Assembly (NCBI RefSeq): GCF_013184495.1
Contig: NZ_JAAOIY010000002.1
Coordinates: forward strand, 62,001-126,000
Length of the DNA stretch: 64,000 nt
Direction: 5' to 3'
DNA from: Sporosarcina jiandibaonis
GTDB taxonomy: Bacteria; Bacillota; Bacilli; Bacillales_A; Planococcaceae
In this document: piece by piece, positions 55,250 to 63,204 of the stretch
How positions within the stretch are numbered: the first letter of the stretch is position 1
How the letters are laid out: each line of letters opens with the position of its first letter
Translations under genes and position numbers: made by a program
The notes under the pieces: model-generated
What the model was told of the DNA's origin: nothing
Seen by the model: the letters and a program-made list of their open reading frames with translations, nothing else
Database searches by the model: none

Positions 55250-57267
55250 CTTTTATATTGGATTTCCTTTAGTTGTTCGCCTTTTATCTGAAGTAATGAA
55301 TTTTCAATCGCTCCCTTTTCGATAGATAAAAGGCCAATATTGTTTCTCGTCTCGACAATCGTTCCTTTACGTGTCGGCAAGTAACTGAGTTCTTCTTGCC
55401 ATTCAGGACAACTGTCCCCATTACAGCCTTCATTTAAAATGGTGAACGAATCATCGCAATGACGTTGAATTGTCTTCCCTTTTCGTTTCTGCGCATTCCA
55501 CCATATCGCAGTCTTCATCAGGAATCCCCAAACGCCGGTAAAACTCATGTTATTTGAAGGACTGCTCGTGAATTGGACGATATCCGTCTCCGCCCCGTTC
55601 TTGGATTCGACACGTGACTTTACGGCGGAAGCGTAATGGACATCTCCAGATAGTATGATGCACTGGGAAGGCTGCCACTTAAAAATATATCTGATAAAAT
55701 CGCTGAACCCCTTGCCGTTATATTTCCATACCTCAAAATCGAGCATTTCATGAACAGGAATTCCGATGGCCCGAAGCGGATAGACATAGGAGTGAAGCGC
55801 GGATTCAATTAGCCCCATGCCGTATAAAGGTGTTGGCGAAATAATGATTAAAGGATCTTTCTTCTTCCAATCGGAATAAGAAAGTGATTTTGCTATCGAC
55901 CTCCATCCTTCAGGCCCAATCAATCTCGGTGCTTGAATATTTTCTTTGAACATCCAACCGACTTTCACGGGTTGCGGAGCTTCATCAAAAGAACGCATCG
56001 TTCGCGTGTTGAGAAATAATGCTGCAGGACTAGTCGGAGCGACAAAGTGCCAATGAGTAAATGGCCAAAGCCGTTCGAGCCATTCTTCATAGGCGGGTGT
56101 GCCGGCAACGAACCTGTCTAAATGATCTTCCATCGACTGTAGGAACGCCTCCTCGAACCGTAGCGGTTCATTGCCCCAGCCTTGAAAAGCCCAATATGCA
56201 CATAAACCGTTGGCAATAACGTGTTTACCTAAAGCTGAACGCGAAACGTTTTCCTTCCATTGATAAGATAAATTCCAATCATCCGTTATATCATGGTCAT
56301 CGAAAATCATATACGTGGGCACGTTCGCTAGTAGTCTGCGAACCTGGTGCAGATTTCCGATGGTTTGGAGAAGGTCTTCCGTTTGCTGATTATATCTTTT
56401 CTTGCATTTAGCAATTTCAGTGTCGTCATTCGGGAAAATGAAATGATAATTTCCCTTTTCCACGACTTCTTCGAATGTGGGAATATAAGCCGTTTCCCAT
56501 AAACTCGGCCCCCATGATAAGAGATACATCACGGCATATTCCCCAAAAGTCATTAAATGATTGCTCATGCTTGCCGATGTGAATTGGCAAAATTGTTCCA
56601 TGCCGAATTGGCGACCGTTCACTTTCTGGAGTAATTGATTGAAAGGATGGTCAGCCAGGCGAGGTTCTAATTGCGTTAAATCTTCTTTTTCAAATGCCAG
56701 ACGTTCCACGACCGATTGAATAACCGAGAAAAGTGGTTCTGCCACATCATCTGCATAGATTTGATCGCCTAGTAAAAATAGCGAACTCGGTCGTTTTTTT
56801 AAGTTTCTGGGCGCGTTCCAAAGCATTTTATCCCCGGCTACAAGTGAATCACCACCCTTTCCGTGAAACTTTCGACAAGATGCATAAAGGAAGTTCGAAG
56901 TGGTGTTCGCGGGAATAAAAAAGGATGGGTAAGGGATGTCATCATAGGTTATGGACTGCTCTTCATTGTCGGAAATTAAACCGAGGCTCGTCAGATCGTA
57001 GGAATCTTCTTCGTCATGAAAATATAAATCATAGCCGAGTAAGGTGTCCATAGGAAAAAAACCATAAATTTCAACGAGGTGAATGTATAGGTTTTCCCCT
57101 GCACGAATTGAAGTCGTGGCTGTTCGTACGGGCAATGAAAGCTTCTCATTAATCTTGAAAATTGCCGCATCAATATCGAAGGATCGACTGGTCGCAATCC
57201 AAATCGCGACTGAATTCGTATCTACTCTCCTTAATGTTGGCCCAGCTAGAATTGTTTGTAATTCCAT
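55246..57267 (-). CDS. PhoD-like alkaline phosphatase/phosphodiesterase (D family)
   Basis: 673 residues, cytosolic (no signal peptide). The first ~170 residues form a beta-rich N-terminal domain; the metallophosphoesterase core follows with LFLLGDQIYADD, the FDDHDITDDWN motif and LSGDVHYAS. These are the metal-binding sites of PhoD-type phosphoesterases. The likely role is hydrolysis of organic phosphodiesters or phosphate esters; exported PhoD-like signals are absent, so the substrate may be intracellular. ATG at 57265-57267 has GGTGGTG about 6 nt upstream. Confidence 0.85.
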   Translation of the reverse strand: MELQTILAGPTLRRVDTNSVAIWIATSRSFDIDAAIFKINEKLSLPVRTATTSIRAGENLYIHLVEIYGFFPMDTLLGYDLYFHDEEDSYDLTSLGLISDNEEQSITYDDIPYPSFFIPANTTSNFLYASCRKFHGKGGDSLVAGDKMLWNAPRNLKKRPSSLFLLGDQIYADDVAEPLFSVIQSVVERLAFEKEDLTQLEPRLADHPFNQLLQKVNGRQFGMEQFCQFTSASMSNHLMTFGEYAVMYLLSWGPSLWETAYIPTFEEVVEKGNYHFIFPNDDTEIAKCKKRYNQQTEDLLQTIGNLHQVRRLLANVPTYMIFDDHDITDDWNLSYQWKENVSRSALGKHVIANGLCAYWAFQGWGNEPLRFEEAFLQSMEDHLDRFVAGTPAYEEWLERLWPFTHWHFVAPTSPAALFLNTRTMRSFDEAPQPVKVGWMFKENIQAPRLIGPEGWRSIAKSLSYSDWKKKDPLIIISPTPLYGMGLIESALHSYVYPLRAIGIPVHEMLDFEVWKYNGKGFSDFIRYIFKWQPSQCIILSGDVHYASAVKSRVESKNGAETDIVQFTSSPSNNMSFTGVWGFLMKTAIWWNAQKRKGKTIQRHCDDSFTILNEGCNGDSCPEWQEELSYLPTRKGTIVETRNNIGLLSIEKGAIENSLLQIKGEQLKEIQYKS

Positions 57268-57374
57268 CGAATACACCACCATCATTAGATCATTACAGTA
57301 TTGTATTCGTGTTGGATGACGGTGGTGTGTGCATTGGGATATGCTAAAATAGGTTATTAATAGGGGGAATTGAC

Positions 57375-57536
57375 GTGAATTGGTTATTGATTATTGTTAT
57401 TGCGATTGTGGTTGAATTAATTGTTCGCTATTTTACTAGAGGGATGGAAGATAAGAGGAAACGCGAGAAAATGTTATCTTTGTTATGGGTGGCGTTTGGG
57501 GTAATTTTAATTTTTGTTTGGTTTTTCATGAAATAG
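57375..57536 (+). CDS. 53-residue two-helix membrane protein
   Basis: GTG start, 7 nt after GGGGG. Two hydrophobic helices (about residues 3-18 and 34-52, ending VWFFMK) flank a highly charged loop (RGMEDKRKREKMLS). An extended -10 TGCTAAAAT lies just upstream at 57342-57350. The size, Shine-Dalgarno sequence and topology support a real small membrane protein. I do not recognise the family. Confidence 0.7.
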   Translation: MNWLLIIVIAIVVELIVRYFTRGMEDKRKREKMLSLLWVAFGVILIFVWFFMK

Positions 57537-57599
57537 CTAAAGGCTGTTCAATAATTATAACACTATCGGGTACCTGAAAAGTCCATTATTCAGGTACTT

Positions 57600-57845
57600 G
57601 TTTTTTACCCGAATCGTTGATTTCCATTCCAGGCGGACGCGTTCCGCGGGCATCACCTCAATCTCCTCGTCGCTAAAACCGTGCTCCCAAACGCTTCGCT
57701 TTTCGGTCGCAAAAGCCGTTCTTCGTGACGGCTCTTCCTGCGGGGCTTTCGGTTGATAAGGAAAGAGTGAATTTTCTCTTTCCATCTTTGCACTCTATTC
57801 CCGCTGGAGTCGCCGCCTTCCACTCCAATCAACTAAGTTCACTAT
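57600..57845. repeat. Imperfect-palindromic Bacillales-type interspersed repeat
   Basis: GC-rich island in an AT-rich 468-bp gap. It is bounded by TTGATTTCCATTCCAGGCGG on the left and CGCCTTCCACTCCAATCAAC on the right, with inner blocks CGTTCCGCGGGC, CTCCTCGTCGCTA, CGCTTCGCTTTTCGG, CTGCGGGGC and CCCGCTGGAGTCGC. This layout matches a family of dispersed intergenic repeats common in Bacillus-group genomes. A long open frame on its minus strand (57555-57785) is not considered a gene. Confidence 0.8.
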
Positions 57846-58004
57846 AGGGGGGAAGTTTCTCAGGCGTCTTGTCTTATTGGGGTTCTAAAATTCGTCCTAT
57901 AATAATTAGCGAATCTTAAGAAATACTTAATGATTTCAATTAGGGATTCTTCAGTTTCATGGGCTATGATAGAAATAACGAATAAATGAAAAGGCGTGTT
58001 AAAC

Positions 58005-58895
58005 ATGAAAAGGTTTTTATTTATCGTCCTCATACTAATTATCGGCTTTACATTTGCATTTAAAAATAATAACTCAACGACTGAAGCACACGACTTTGAT
58101 GTGGATGCGAAGGCAATGATCTTAATTGAAGCGGATACGGGAAAGGTTTTGTATGAAGAAAATAGTACTGAATCGCTGCCTATCGCGAGTATGTCTAAAA
58201 TGATGACGCAATACCTTGTGCTGAATTCTGTTAAGAGCGGTTCGTTATCTTGGGACAGTGAATACAGTCCGAGTGAGTATGTTCGCGAGATGACCAGCGA
58301 ATCGGCTGTTGTTAAACTAGGCATGTCAAATGATCGTACATATACTGTGAAAGAACTTTTCACTGCGATGACTGTAACTTCTGCAAATGACGCGGCAATT
58401 GCGCTTGCTGAAATGGTGAGTGGATCTGAAGATGCTTTTGTCGATCTTATGAATGAACAAGCAAAGGCTTTTAAGCTCAAGAAAACAACTTTTTATAACG
58501 CGAGCGGCTTGGATGGTGATTATGTAGGAAAAAGTCAAGACGAAACGAATCTTTCTTCTGCGAAAGACGTTTCAGTAATCGCTCAGAAATTAATTGACAA
58601 GCATCCAGAAGTGCTTGATTTCACGAAAATAACAAACTTCACAACAACCGCTGGCAATCAGCTTTGGAGCACGAATTCAATGTTGCCGGGCATGCCTATG
58701 GCTGTAGGGGAAATTGATGGCTTGAAAACTGGTTATACAGAGATGGCTGGACCTTGTTTCGCGAGTACAGGCGTTTTTGACGGGCGGCGCATTATTTCGG
58801 TTGTTATGGGTGTTGATGCAGATGGAAGCGATAAGACAAATCCTAAATTTCAACTGACTGAAGAGCTCATTGAACAATTTGTTTTGAATCAATAA
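58005..58895 (+). CDS. D-alanyl-D-alanine carboxypeptidase, PBP5-like (S11)
   Basis: 296 residues with an N-terminal signal/anchor helix. The S11 motifs are SMSK (catalytic Ser in ASMSKMMTQ), SAN (SAND) and KTG (LKTGYTEMAG). It lacks the C-terminal PBP5 domain and amphipathic anchor, so it is shorter than DacA. It removes terminal D-Ala from peptidoglycan stems, limiting cross-linking. ATG 58005 follows AAGGCGTG; a GTG three codons earlier overlaps that site. Second DD-peptidase in the window, after dacB. Confidence 0.92.
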   Translation: MKRFLFIVLILIIGFTFAFKNNNSTTEAHDFDVDAKAMILIEADTGKVLYEENSTESLPIASMSKMMTQYLVLNSVKSGSLSWDSEYSPSEYVREMTSESAVVKLGMSNDRTYTVKELFTAMTVTSANDAAIALAEMVSGSEDAFVDLMNEQAKAFKLKKTTFYNASGLDGDYVGKSQDETNLSSAKDVSVIAQKLIDKHPEVLDFTKITNFTTTAGNQLWSTNSMLPGMPMAVGEIDGLKTGYTEMAGPCFASTGVFDGRRIISVVMGVDADGSDKTNPKFQLTEELIEQFVLNQ

Positions 58896-58927
58896 AACGT
58901 TAGGACGAGATTGCAAACAGCCCGGGA

Positions 58928-58936
58928 TGGTATACT
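58928..58936 (+). promoter_or_regulatory. Extended -10 element for dsdA
   Basis: TGGTATACT lies 37 nt before the dsdA ATG and fits an extended -10 (TGnTATACT). No good -35 at 17 bp. Confidence 0.45.
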
Positions 58937-58972
58937 AGTTATAGATCATTCTGAAAAGGGAGCGAGACCTAA

Positions 58973-60283
58973 ATGAGTCAAGTAGACACAAATATGTGGG
59001 CAGAAAAGTTGCCACTAATCGGAAACATTATGAATCAAGAAGAAGTCTTCTGGGTGAATCCCTTGATAGAAACAACGAAAACAGGTCTTACTAAGGTGAA
59101 CGTGACAGCGGAGGATGTGAAAGACGCTTCCGATCGATTAAAACGTTTCGCGCCTTATATTCAACTCGTTTTTCCTGAAACCCAAGTATCGAATGGGATT
59201 CTTGAATCACCGCTGACCGCCATACCAAACATGAAAAAAGAACTCGAACAAAATTACGCGGTTCAGGTTCCGGGCGAACTGCTGTTAAAACAAGATAACG
59301 CAATGCCGATTTCGGGTTCCATCAAATCGCGCGGCGGAATTTACGAAGTGCTCAAGCATGCAGAAACGCTTGCGATAGAACACGGACTGCTTACTAAAGA
59401 AGATGACTACGCGAAAATGGCGGGGCCGGAATTCAAAAATTTATTTTCAAAATATAAAATTGCTGTCGGATCAACGGGAAATCTCGGACTAAGCATTGGA
59501 ATTATGAGTGCGAAACTCGGTTTTAACGTTACGGTTCATATGTCGGCAGATGCAAAACAGTGGAAGAAGGATCTTCTACGGGAAAAAGGCGTCATTGTCA
59601 TCGAATATCCTTATGATTTCAGTGTAGCGATAAACGAAGGGCGTCGGGAAGCCGAATCGGATCCGTCCTGTTATTTTATCGATGATGAAAACTCTTATGA
59701 TTTATTTTTCGGCTATGCAGTTGCGGGCGAACGGATTGCAGCGCAATTGAAAGAACGCGGAACGATAGTCGATGAGGAGAACCCGCTATTTGTTTACTTG
59801 CCTTGCGGAGTCGGCGGAAGCCCGGGCGGTGTTGCATTCGGATTGAAACTCATATTTGGTGACAATGTGCATTGTTTTTTCGCGGAACCCACGCACTCGC
59901 CGTCTGTATTATTAGGCATGATGACAGGGCTGCACGAAAAAGTGTCCGTACAAGAATTCGGTCTTAACAATCTGACCGCGGCAGATGGTCTTGCGGTAGG
60001 CAGGCCTTCACACCATGCGGGAAAAACGATGGAACCGTTATTATCCGGAATTTACACCATTCAAGATGAAGAACTATTTAAACTATTAAAACTACTGGTC
60101 GATTCGGAAGGCATTCGACTCGAACCCTCCGCGCTGGCAGGAATGATAGGACCTGTAAATACGATCCAGAGAAATATAAATGAGTCAAATTCACAGAATG
60201 CCACGCATATCGTTTGGGCAACAGGCGGCGGCATGGTGCCTCAATCTGAAATGGATCTTTATTATGAAATGGGCGGAAAGTAA
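58973..60283 (+). CDS. dsdA: D-serine ammonia-lyase (dehydratase) DsdA
   Basis: 436-residue PLP fold II enzyme. The PLP lysine is in [13 protein letters not shown], the phosphate loop is [11 protein letters not shown] and the C-terminal GGGMVP closes the site. It converts D-serine to pyruvate and ammonia, detoxifying D-serine and supplying nitrogen. GGGAG precedes the ATG. Adjacent to the PBP5-like gene but with its own promoter element; both relate to D-amino acids. Confidence 0.93.
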   Translation: MSQVDTNMWAEKLPLIGNIMNQEEVFWVNPLIETTKTGLTKVNVTAEDVKDASDRLKRFAPYIQLVFPETQVSNGILESPLTAIPNMKKELEQNYAVQVPGELLLKQDNAMPISGSIKSRGGIYEVLKHAETLAIEHGLLTKEDDYAKMAGPEFKNLFSKYKIAVGSTGNLGLSIGIMSAKLGFNVTVHMSADAKQWKKDLLREKGVIVIEYPYDFSVAINEGRREAESDPSCYFIDDENSYDLFFGYAVAGERIAAQLKERGTIVDEENPLFVYLPCGVGGSPGGVAFGLKLIFGDNVHCFFAEPTHSPSVLLGMMTGLHEKVSVQEFGLNNLTAADGLAVGRPSHHAGKTMEPLLSGIYTIQDEELFKLLKLLVDSEGIRLEPSALAGMIGPVNTIQRNINESNSQNATHIVWATGGGMVPQSEMDLYYEMGGK

Positions 60284-60340
60284 ACTGGCAAATTTCCTGG
60301 GAAATCGACAATAAAAGACAGGGAATGGGGAGTTGGCAAA

Positions 60341-60865
60341 GTGATTTTAGGTTTAAAAAGAGGGGAAATTAAATTAGTACAACCGCAAAATGGTTGGAAA
60401 GAAGAATTCTTAACCGTCCAAAAAGAAATTCATGAAGCTATCGGGATAGACATCAACCGCATTGAACATATCGGCAGCACCTCAATCACGGGAATTAAAG
60501 CAAAACCAATGATTGATATTGCTGTAGGTGTAGAAGATATAAATAATGTTCCTTCCCAGCTCTTTAAAAGTATGCAGGAGATCAGTTTTTATCGGCTTCG
60601 TGTCGTGCTAGAAGATGAAATCGTTTTGGCTAAATTCGATAACAATGAGACCTTCGACATCAAAACTCATATTATTCATATGGTAGATTATCAAGGTGCA
60701 AAGTGGAATGACTTGATTTTATTCCGTGACAAACTAAATTCGTCAGTGGAATTAAGAAAAGAATATGAGGAGTTAAAAGCGAATTTTATTCAGAATGAAA
60801 CTGGGAATATGGATGATTACACGAATTATAAGGAAAGCTTTATCTTAAGAGTCTTAAATGATTGA
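60341..60865 (+). CDS. GrpB family protein
   Basis: 174 residues with the GrpB (UPF0157) pattern: VQPQNGWKEEFLTVQKEI, then RIEHIGSTSITGIKAKPMIDIAVGVEDI, and DKLNSSVELRKEYEELK near the end. The fold is nucleotidyltransferase-like (GST...KPxIDI). Function is unproven; some members are fused to dephospho-CoA kinase. GTG start after GGGGAG. Confidence 0.9.
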   Translation: MILGLKRGEIKLVQPQNGWKEEFLTVQKEIHEAIGIDINRIEHIGSTSITGIKAKPMIDIAVGVEDINNVPSQLFKSMQEISFYRLRVVLEDEIVLAKFDNNETFDIKTHIIHMVDYQGAKWNDLILFRDKLNSSVELRKEYEELKANFIQNETGNMDDYTNYKESFILRVLND

Positions 60866-60872
60866 CGCCAAC

Positions 60873-60909
60873 AAGGTTAAAACCAATCAACGGTTTTAGC
60901 CTTTTTTTA
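60873..60909 (+). terminator. Intrinsic terminator after the GrpB-family gene
   Basis: AAGGTTAAAACC / GGTTTTAGCCTT hairpin (one mismatch), T7 tail. Confidence 0.85.
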
Positions 60910-60969
60910 TTAGAAAATAGCGAGGAAACCGATTTTAAGTCAGGAATGTTCATAGGTGGAAGGTCCCAA

Positions 60970-61090
60970 CTTGCAAGAGAATTCCTCTGAGTGCAAGCAA
61001 ATGTCATACTAGTGCAAGGAAACTGCGTTCAAGTGCAAGCAAAACCCGCCGGAGTGTAAAGAAACTGCCCCTAACTGCAAGCAAACCGCC
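60970..61090. repeat. 21-bp-period array, AGTGCAAGCAAA family (6 units)
   Basis: GCAAG-type cores start at 60973, 60993, 61014, 61035, 61056 (GTAAAGAAA, degenerate) and 61077: steps of 20, 21, 21, 21 and 21 bp. Same family as the array at 34.4 kb, in the same orientation. It lies between two converging transcription units, each ended by its own terminator. Confidence 0.9.
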
Positions 61091-61095
61091 AACAA

Positions 61096-61121
61096 CAAAA
61101 AAGCCGCCCATCCAGGCGGCG
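61096..61121 (-). terminator. Intrinsic terminator after the YqcI/YcgG gene
   Basis: On the minus strand, GCCGCC / GGCGGC hairpin, loop TGGATG, then TTTTTTG. Directly after the stop codon. Confidence 0.88.
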
Positions 61122-61122
61122 T

Positions 61123-61857
61123 TCACTTCATTTCCTTATGCAAAAATGGACATTTTCCAACAATCGGTTCACTATCATCTCCGATAAAAAACTGTTTCCA
61201 TTCATTATGCGTGGGATCTCCGAAGTGGCTGATGTCCGGGTGTTTCGGCAACTGATCCCACACCTCGACGCGTTTACGAACCTTTTCCCTCGACATGATT
61301 CCGCCTTTTTCTGTTCCTTTTAATCCTTCGAAAATCTTTCGCGGTTGGAAACCGATGACCATGGAATTTCCCAGGTGCCGGGTCTTTCGTTGTTTGTAAG
61401 CCGGGGCATTGCCGAATGCGAATATCGGCTCGCCGTGAAACCGGAAATCCCATAGATAATGGTCCGGGTCGCGCGGACTTTCTGCTGGCCATTCGACTTC
61501 ATCGACGTCATGCAAATACTGCAAGATGTCCCAAAATTGTTTCCGGTAGTCTTCGATAGATCCTTCAACCTCAAACGGCTCGACAAAAACGAATAATCCA
61601 TGCCTTTTATGTTTGGGGTTATCAAAAAGTGATAAAAATGATTTTAAGATATTCGGTAAATTAGACCAATCATCTTGCGTCACGTAGCCGTAGCGCAATT
61701 CGCCGCCCAATTCTCCTGCCATTCCAAAATAGCAAGGAAACGTTTTATCGGTCACGATTTTATGAAATGTTTTATATTCATTGATAAGCCATTCGGGTAA
61801 ATCATCTCTTGTTTCGAAGTCCTTTTTTTCAAGTAAATCCTTGCCTGTCATAATCAT
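61123..61857 (-). CDS. YqcI/YcgG family protein (GntA-like heme N-hydroxylase family)
   Basis: 244 residues with family blocks FPCYFGMAGELGGELRYGYV, HGLFVFVEPFE, AESPRDPDHYLWDFRF, GNSMVIGFQPRKIF and the C-terminal GKCPFLHKEMK (Cys-Pro-Phe). A characterised relative, GntA, is a heme-dependent enzyme that hydroxylates a guanidine nitrogen in guanitoxin synthesis; the role here is inferred only at family level. ATG 61855-61857 has GGAGG upstream; an earlier TTG would read through that site. Divergent from a guanidine-hydrolase-type gene. Confidence 0.85.
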   Translation of the reverse strand: MIMTGKDLLEKKDFETRDDLPEWLINEYKTFHKIVTDKTFPCYFGMAGELGGELRYGYVTQDDWSNLPNILKSFLSLFDNPKHKRHGLFVFVEPFEVEGSIEDYRKQFWDILQYLHDVDEVEWPAESPRDPDHYLWDFRFHGEPIFAFGNAPAYKQRKTRHLGNSMVIGFQPRKIFEGLKGTEKGGIMSREKVRKRVEVWDQLPKHPDISHFGDPTHNEWKQFFIGDDSEPIVGKCPFLHKEMK

Positions 61858-61973
61858 AATGTTCCTCCGTCCCAATAGATGTTCTACTCAATTATATTCA
61901 CTGCTAATTTATAAGTACCCATCTAAGCGGAAATGAAACGATTTAGATTCGAAAGTGTTTGAAATACGGTAAA

Positions 61974-61986
61974 TAGGGAATCCCTA
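61974..61986. promoter_or_regulatory. Perfect 13-bp palindrome between the YqcI/YcgG and DDAH-like genes
   Basis: TAGGGA-A-TCCCTA, 37 bp before the DDAH-like ATG, in the 166-bp divergent intergenic region. A candidate operator for both genes. Confidence 0.5.
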
Positions 61987-62023
61987 CTACTGGATCAAAT
62001 AAATTTACCGGAGGATATTCAAA

Positions 62024-62884
62024 ATGAAACTTCCAAAAGAAGCTGAACAGAACACTTCCACAGGTTGTCGAAGTGAATACGATACGTTGCAGCGAGTGAT
62101 CGTTTGCGAGCCGAAATATATGGAAATTCAAGAAGTGATTAATGAAGTTCAAGCACACTATAAAAATGAAAACATAAATAAAAACATTGCTAAAAAACAA
62201 CATGAGGCATTCCTAGACAAATTGGAAGAGCATGATGTGGAAGTCATTAGATTACCAGCGTCAGAGCAATTTCCAGAACAAGTATTCACCCGCGATATTG
62301 GCTTTACGTTAGGCGATGATATTTTCATCGCTGAAATGGGAAGGGATATTCGCGAAGGTGAAGAAAAAACGCTTGAAAGATGGTTGCAATCGACGAACAC
62401 TTTATATAATAAGCTTCGGACGAATAAAATAGAAGGCGGCGACGTCATTATCGACCGTCACACTGTCTTTGTCGGCATTAGCAGCCGGACGAGCATGGAT
62501 GCCGTCCACGAATTATCAAAAAAGCTCCCGGAACATGAAGTCATTCCAATTCGATTTAATGAAAGTTATTTGCACTTGGACTGTGTATTTAATATTCTTT
62601 CGCCAAGAGTCGCGCTTATTTTTCCGAAAGCATTGGACGATGAAACGGTTCAGATGCTGGCGAGCAGGTACACGCTCATCGAAGTATCCGAAGAAGAACA
62701 ATTTACCCTGGGGACGAATGTCCTTTCAATCGGAGACAAAAAAGTGTTCAGCTTGCCTCAAAATACTGATGTGAATAGAAAAATGAGAGACTTCGGATTC
62801 AACGTCATCGAAGTCGACTTTTCGGAAATTATCAAGTCGGGCGGCTCTTTCAGATGTTGCTCGATGCCGGTTGAAAGAGAATAG
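62024..62884 (+). CDS. Dimethylarginine dimethylaminohydrolase (DDAH)-like amidinohydrolase
   Basis: 286 residues of the guanidine-modifying pentein fold. Motifs are CRSEYDTLQRVIVCEPKYM, QVFTRDIGFTLGDDIFIAEM, IEGGDVIIDR, LHLDCVFNIL (active-site His) and the C-terminal GGSFRCCSMPV with the catalytic Cys. B. subtilis YkgA is a relative. These enzymes hydrolyse N-substituted arginine or other guanidines to citrulline-like products plus amine. GGAGG precedes the ATG. Divergent from the YqcI/YcgG gene. Confidence 0.88.
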   Translation: MKLPKEAEQNTSTGCRSEYDTLQRVIVCEPKYMEIQEVINEVQAHYKNENINKNIAKKQHEAFLDKLEEHDVEVIRLPASEQFPEQVFTRDIGFTLGDDIFIAEMGRDIREGEEKTLERWLQSTNTLYNKLRTNKIEGGDVIIDRHTVFVGISSRTSMDAVHELSKKLPEHEVIPIRFNESYLHLDCVFNILSPRVALIFPKALDDETVQMLASRYTLIEVSEEEQFTLGTNVLSIGDKKVFSLPQNTDVNRKMRDFGFNVIEVDFSEIIKSGGSFRCCSMPVERE

Positions 62885-62893
62885 ATTGGAAGT

Positions 62894-62922
62894 AAAACCT
62901 CACTGGAAAGTGGGGTTTTTTC
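62894..62922 (+). terminator. Intrinsic terminator after the DDAH-like gene
   Basis: AAAACCTCACT / AGTGGGGTTTT hairpin with loop GGAA and a T-rich tail. Confidence 0.88.
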
Positions 62923-63034
62923 TTGCCCGGAATAAAAAAAGACTTGCCATTTAATAACTTGATTGTTAACATGATTTCTGGTCATAGATTTTAGAAAATT
63001 CAATGTGAATGAAAACAACATAATAAAAATAACT

Positions 63035-63063
63035 TTGTCACATCATGAAATCTACGGTATACT
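63035..63063 (+). promoter_or_regulatory. Sigma-A promoter of the lactate permease gene
   Basis: TTGTCA (63035-63040), 17-bp spacer, TATACT (63058-63063). It lies in the 320-bp gap between the DDAH-like gene and the permease; expected start near 63070, giving a ~135-nt leader that holds the two sites listed next. Confidence 0.75.
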
Positions 63064-63073
63064 AAATTCACTG

Positions 63074-63087
63074 TGAAAACGATTACA
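63074..63087 (+). promoter_or_regulatory. Catabolite-responsive element (cre, CcpA site)
   Basis: TGAAAACGATTACA fits the cre consensus TGWAARCGYTWNCW at 13 of 14 positions. It lies a few bases downstream of the predicted start, a roadblock position, so lactate permease should be repressed when glucose-type sugars are plentiful. Confidence 0.72.
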
Positions 63088-63139
63088 TAGAACACGCACC
63101 AAAATTTATATCGCAGACAGATACTATATTTCCAACCAA

Positions 63140-63152
63140 GTCATCAGATGAC
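63140..63152. promoter_or_regulatory. Perfect 13-bp palindrome in the lactate permease leader
   Basis: GTCATC-A-GATGAC, 52 bp before the permease start. A candidate binding site for a lactate-responsive GntR regulator of the LutR/LldR kind (inference). Confidence 0.5.
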
Positions 63153-63204
63153 CTTATGATAAGACTTTATAAAAGGAGACAACGTCAAAGGAGGAGGAAA
63201 TAAT

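Noticed and set aside
57555..57785. 76-codon minus-strand frame
   Set aside because: It is the interspersed palindromic repeat read through; such frames occur in every copy and are not genes.
30287..61090. CRISPR arrays
   Set aside because: The repeated cores are only 7-12 bp and the spacers 9-14 bp, far shorter than CRISPR units, and no cas genes are present.
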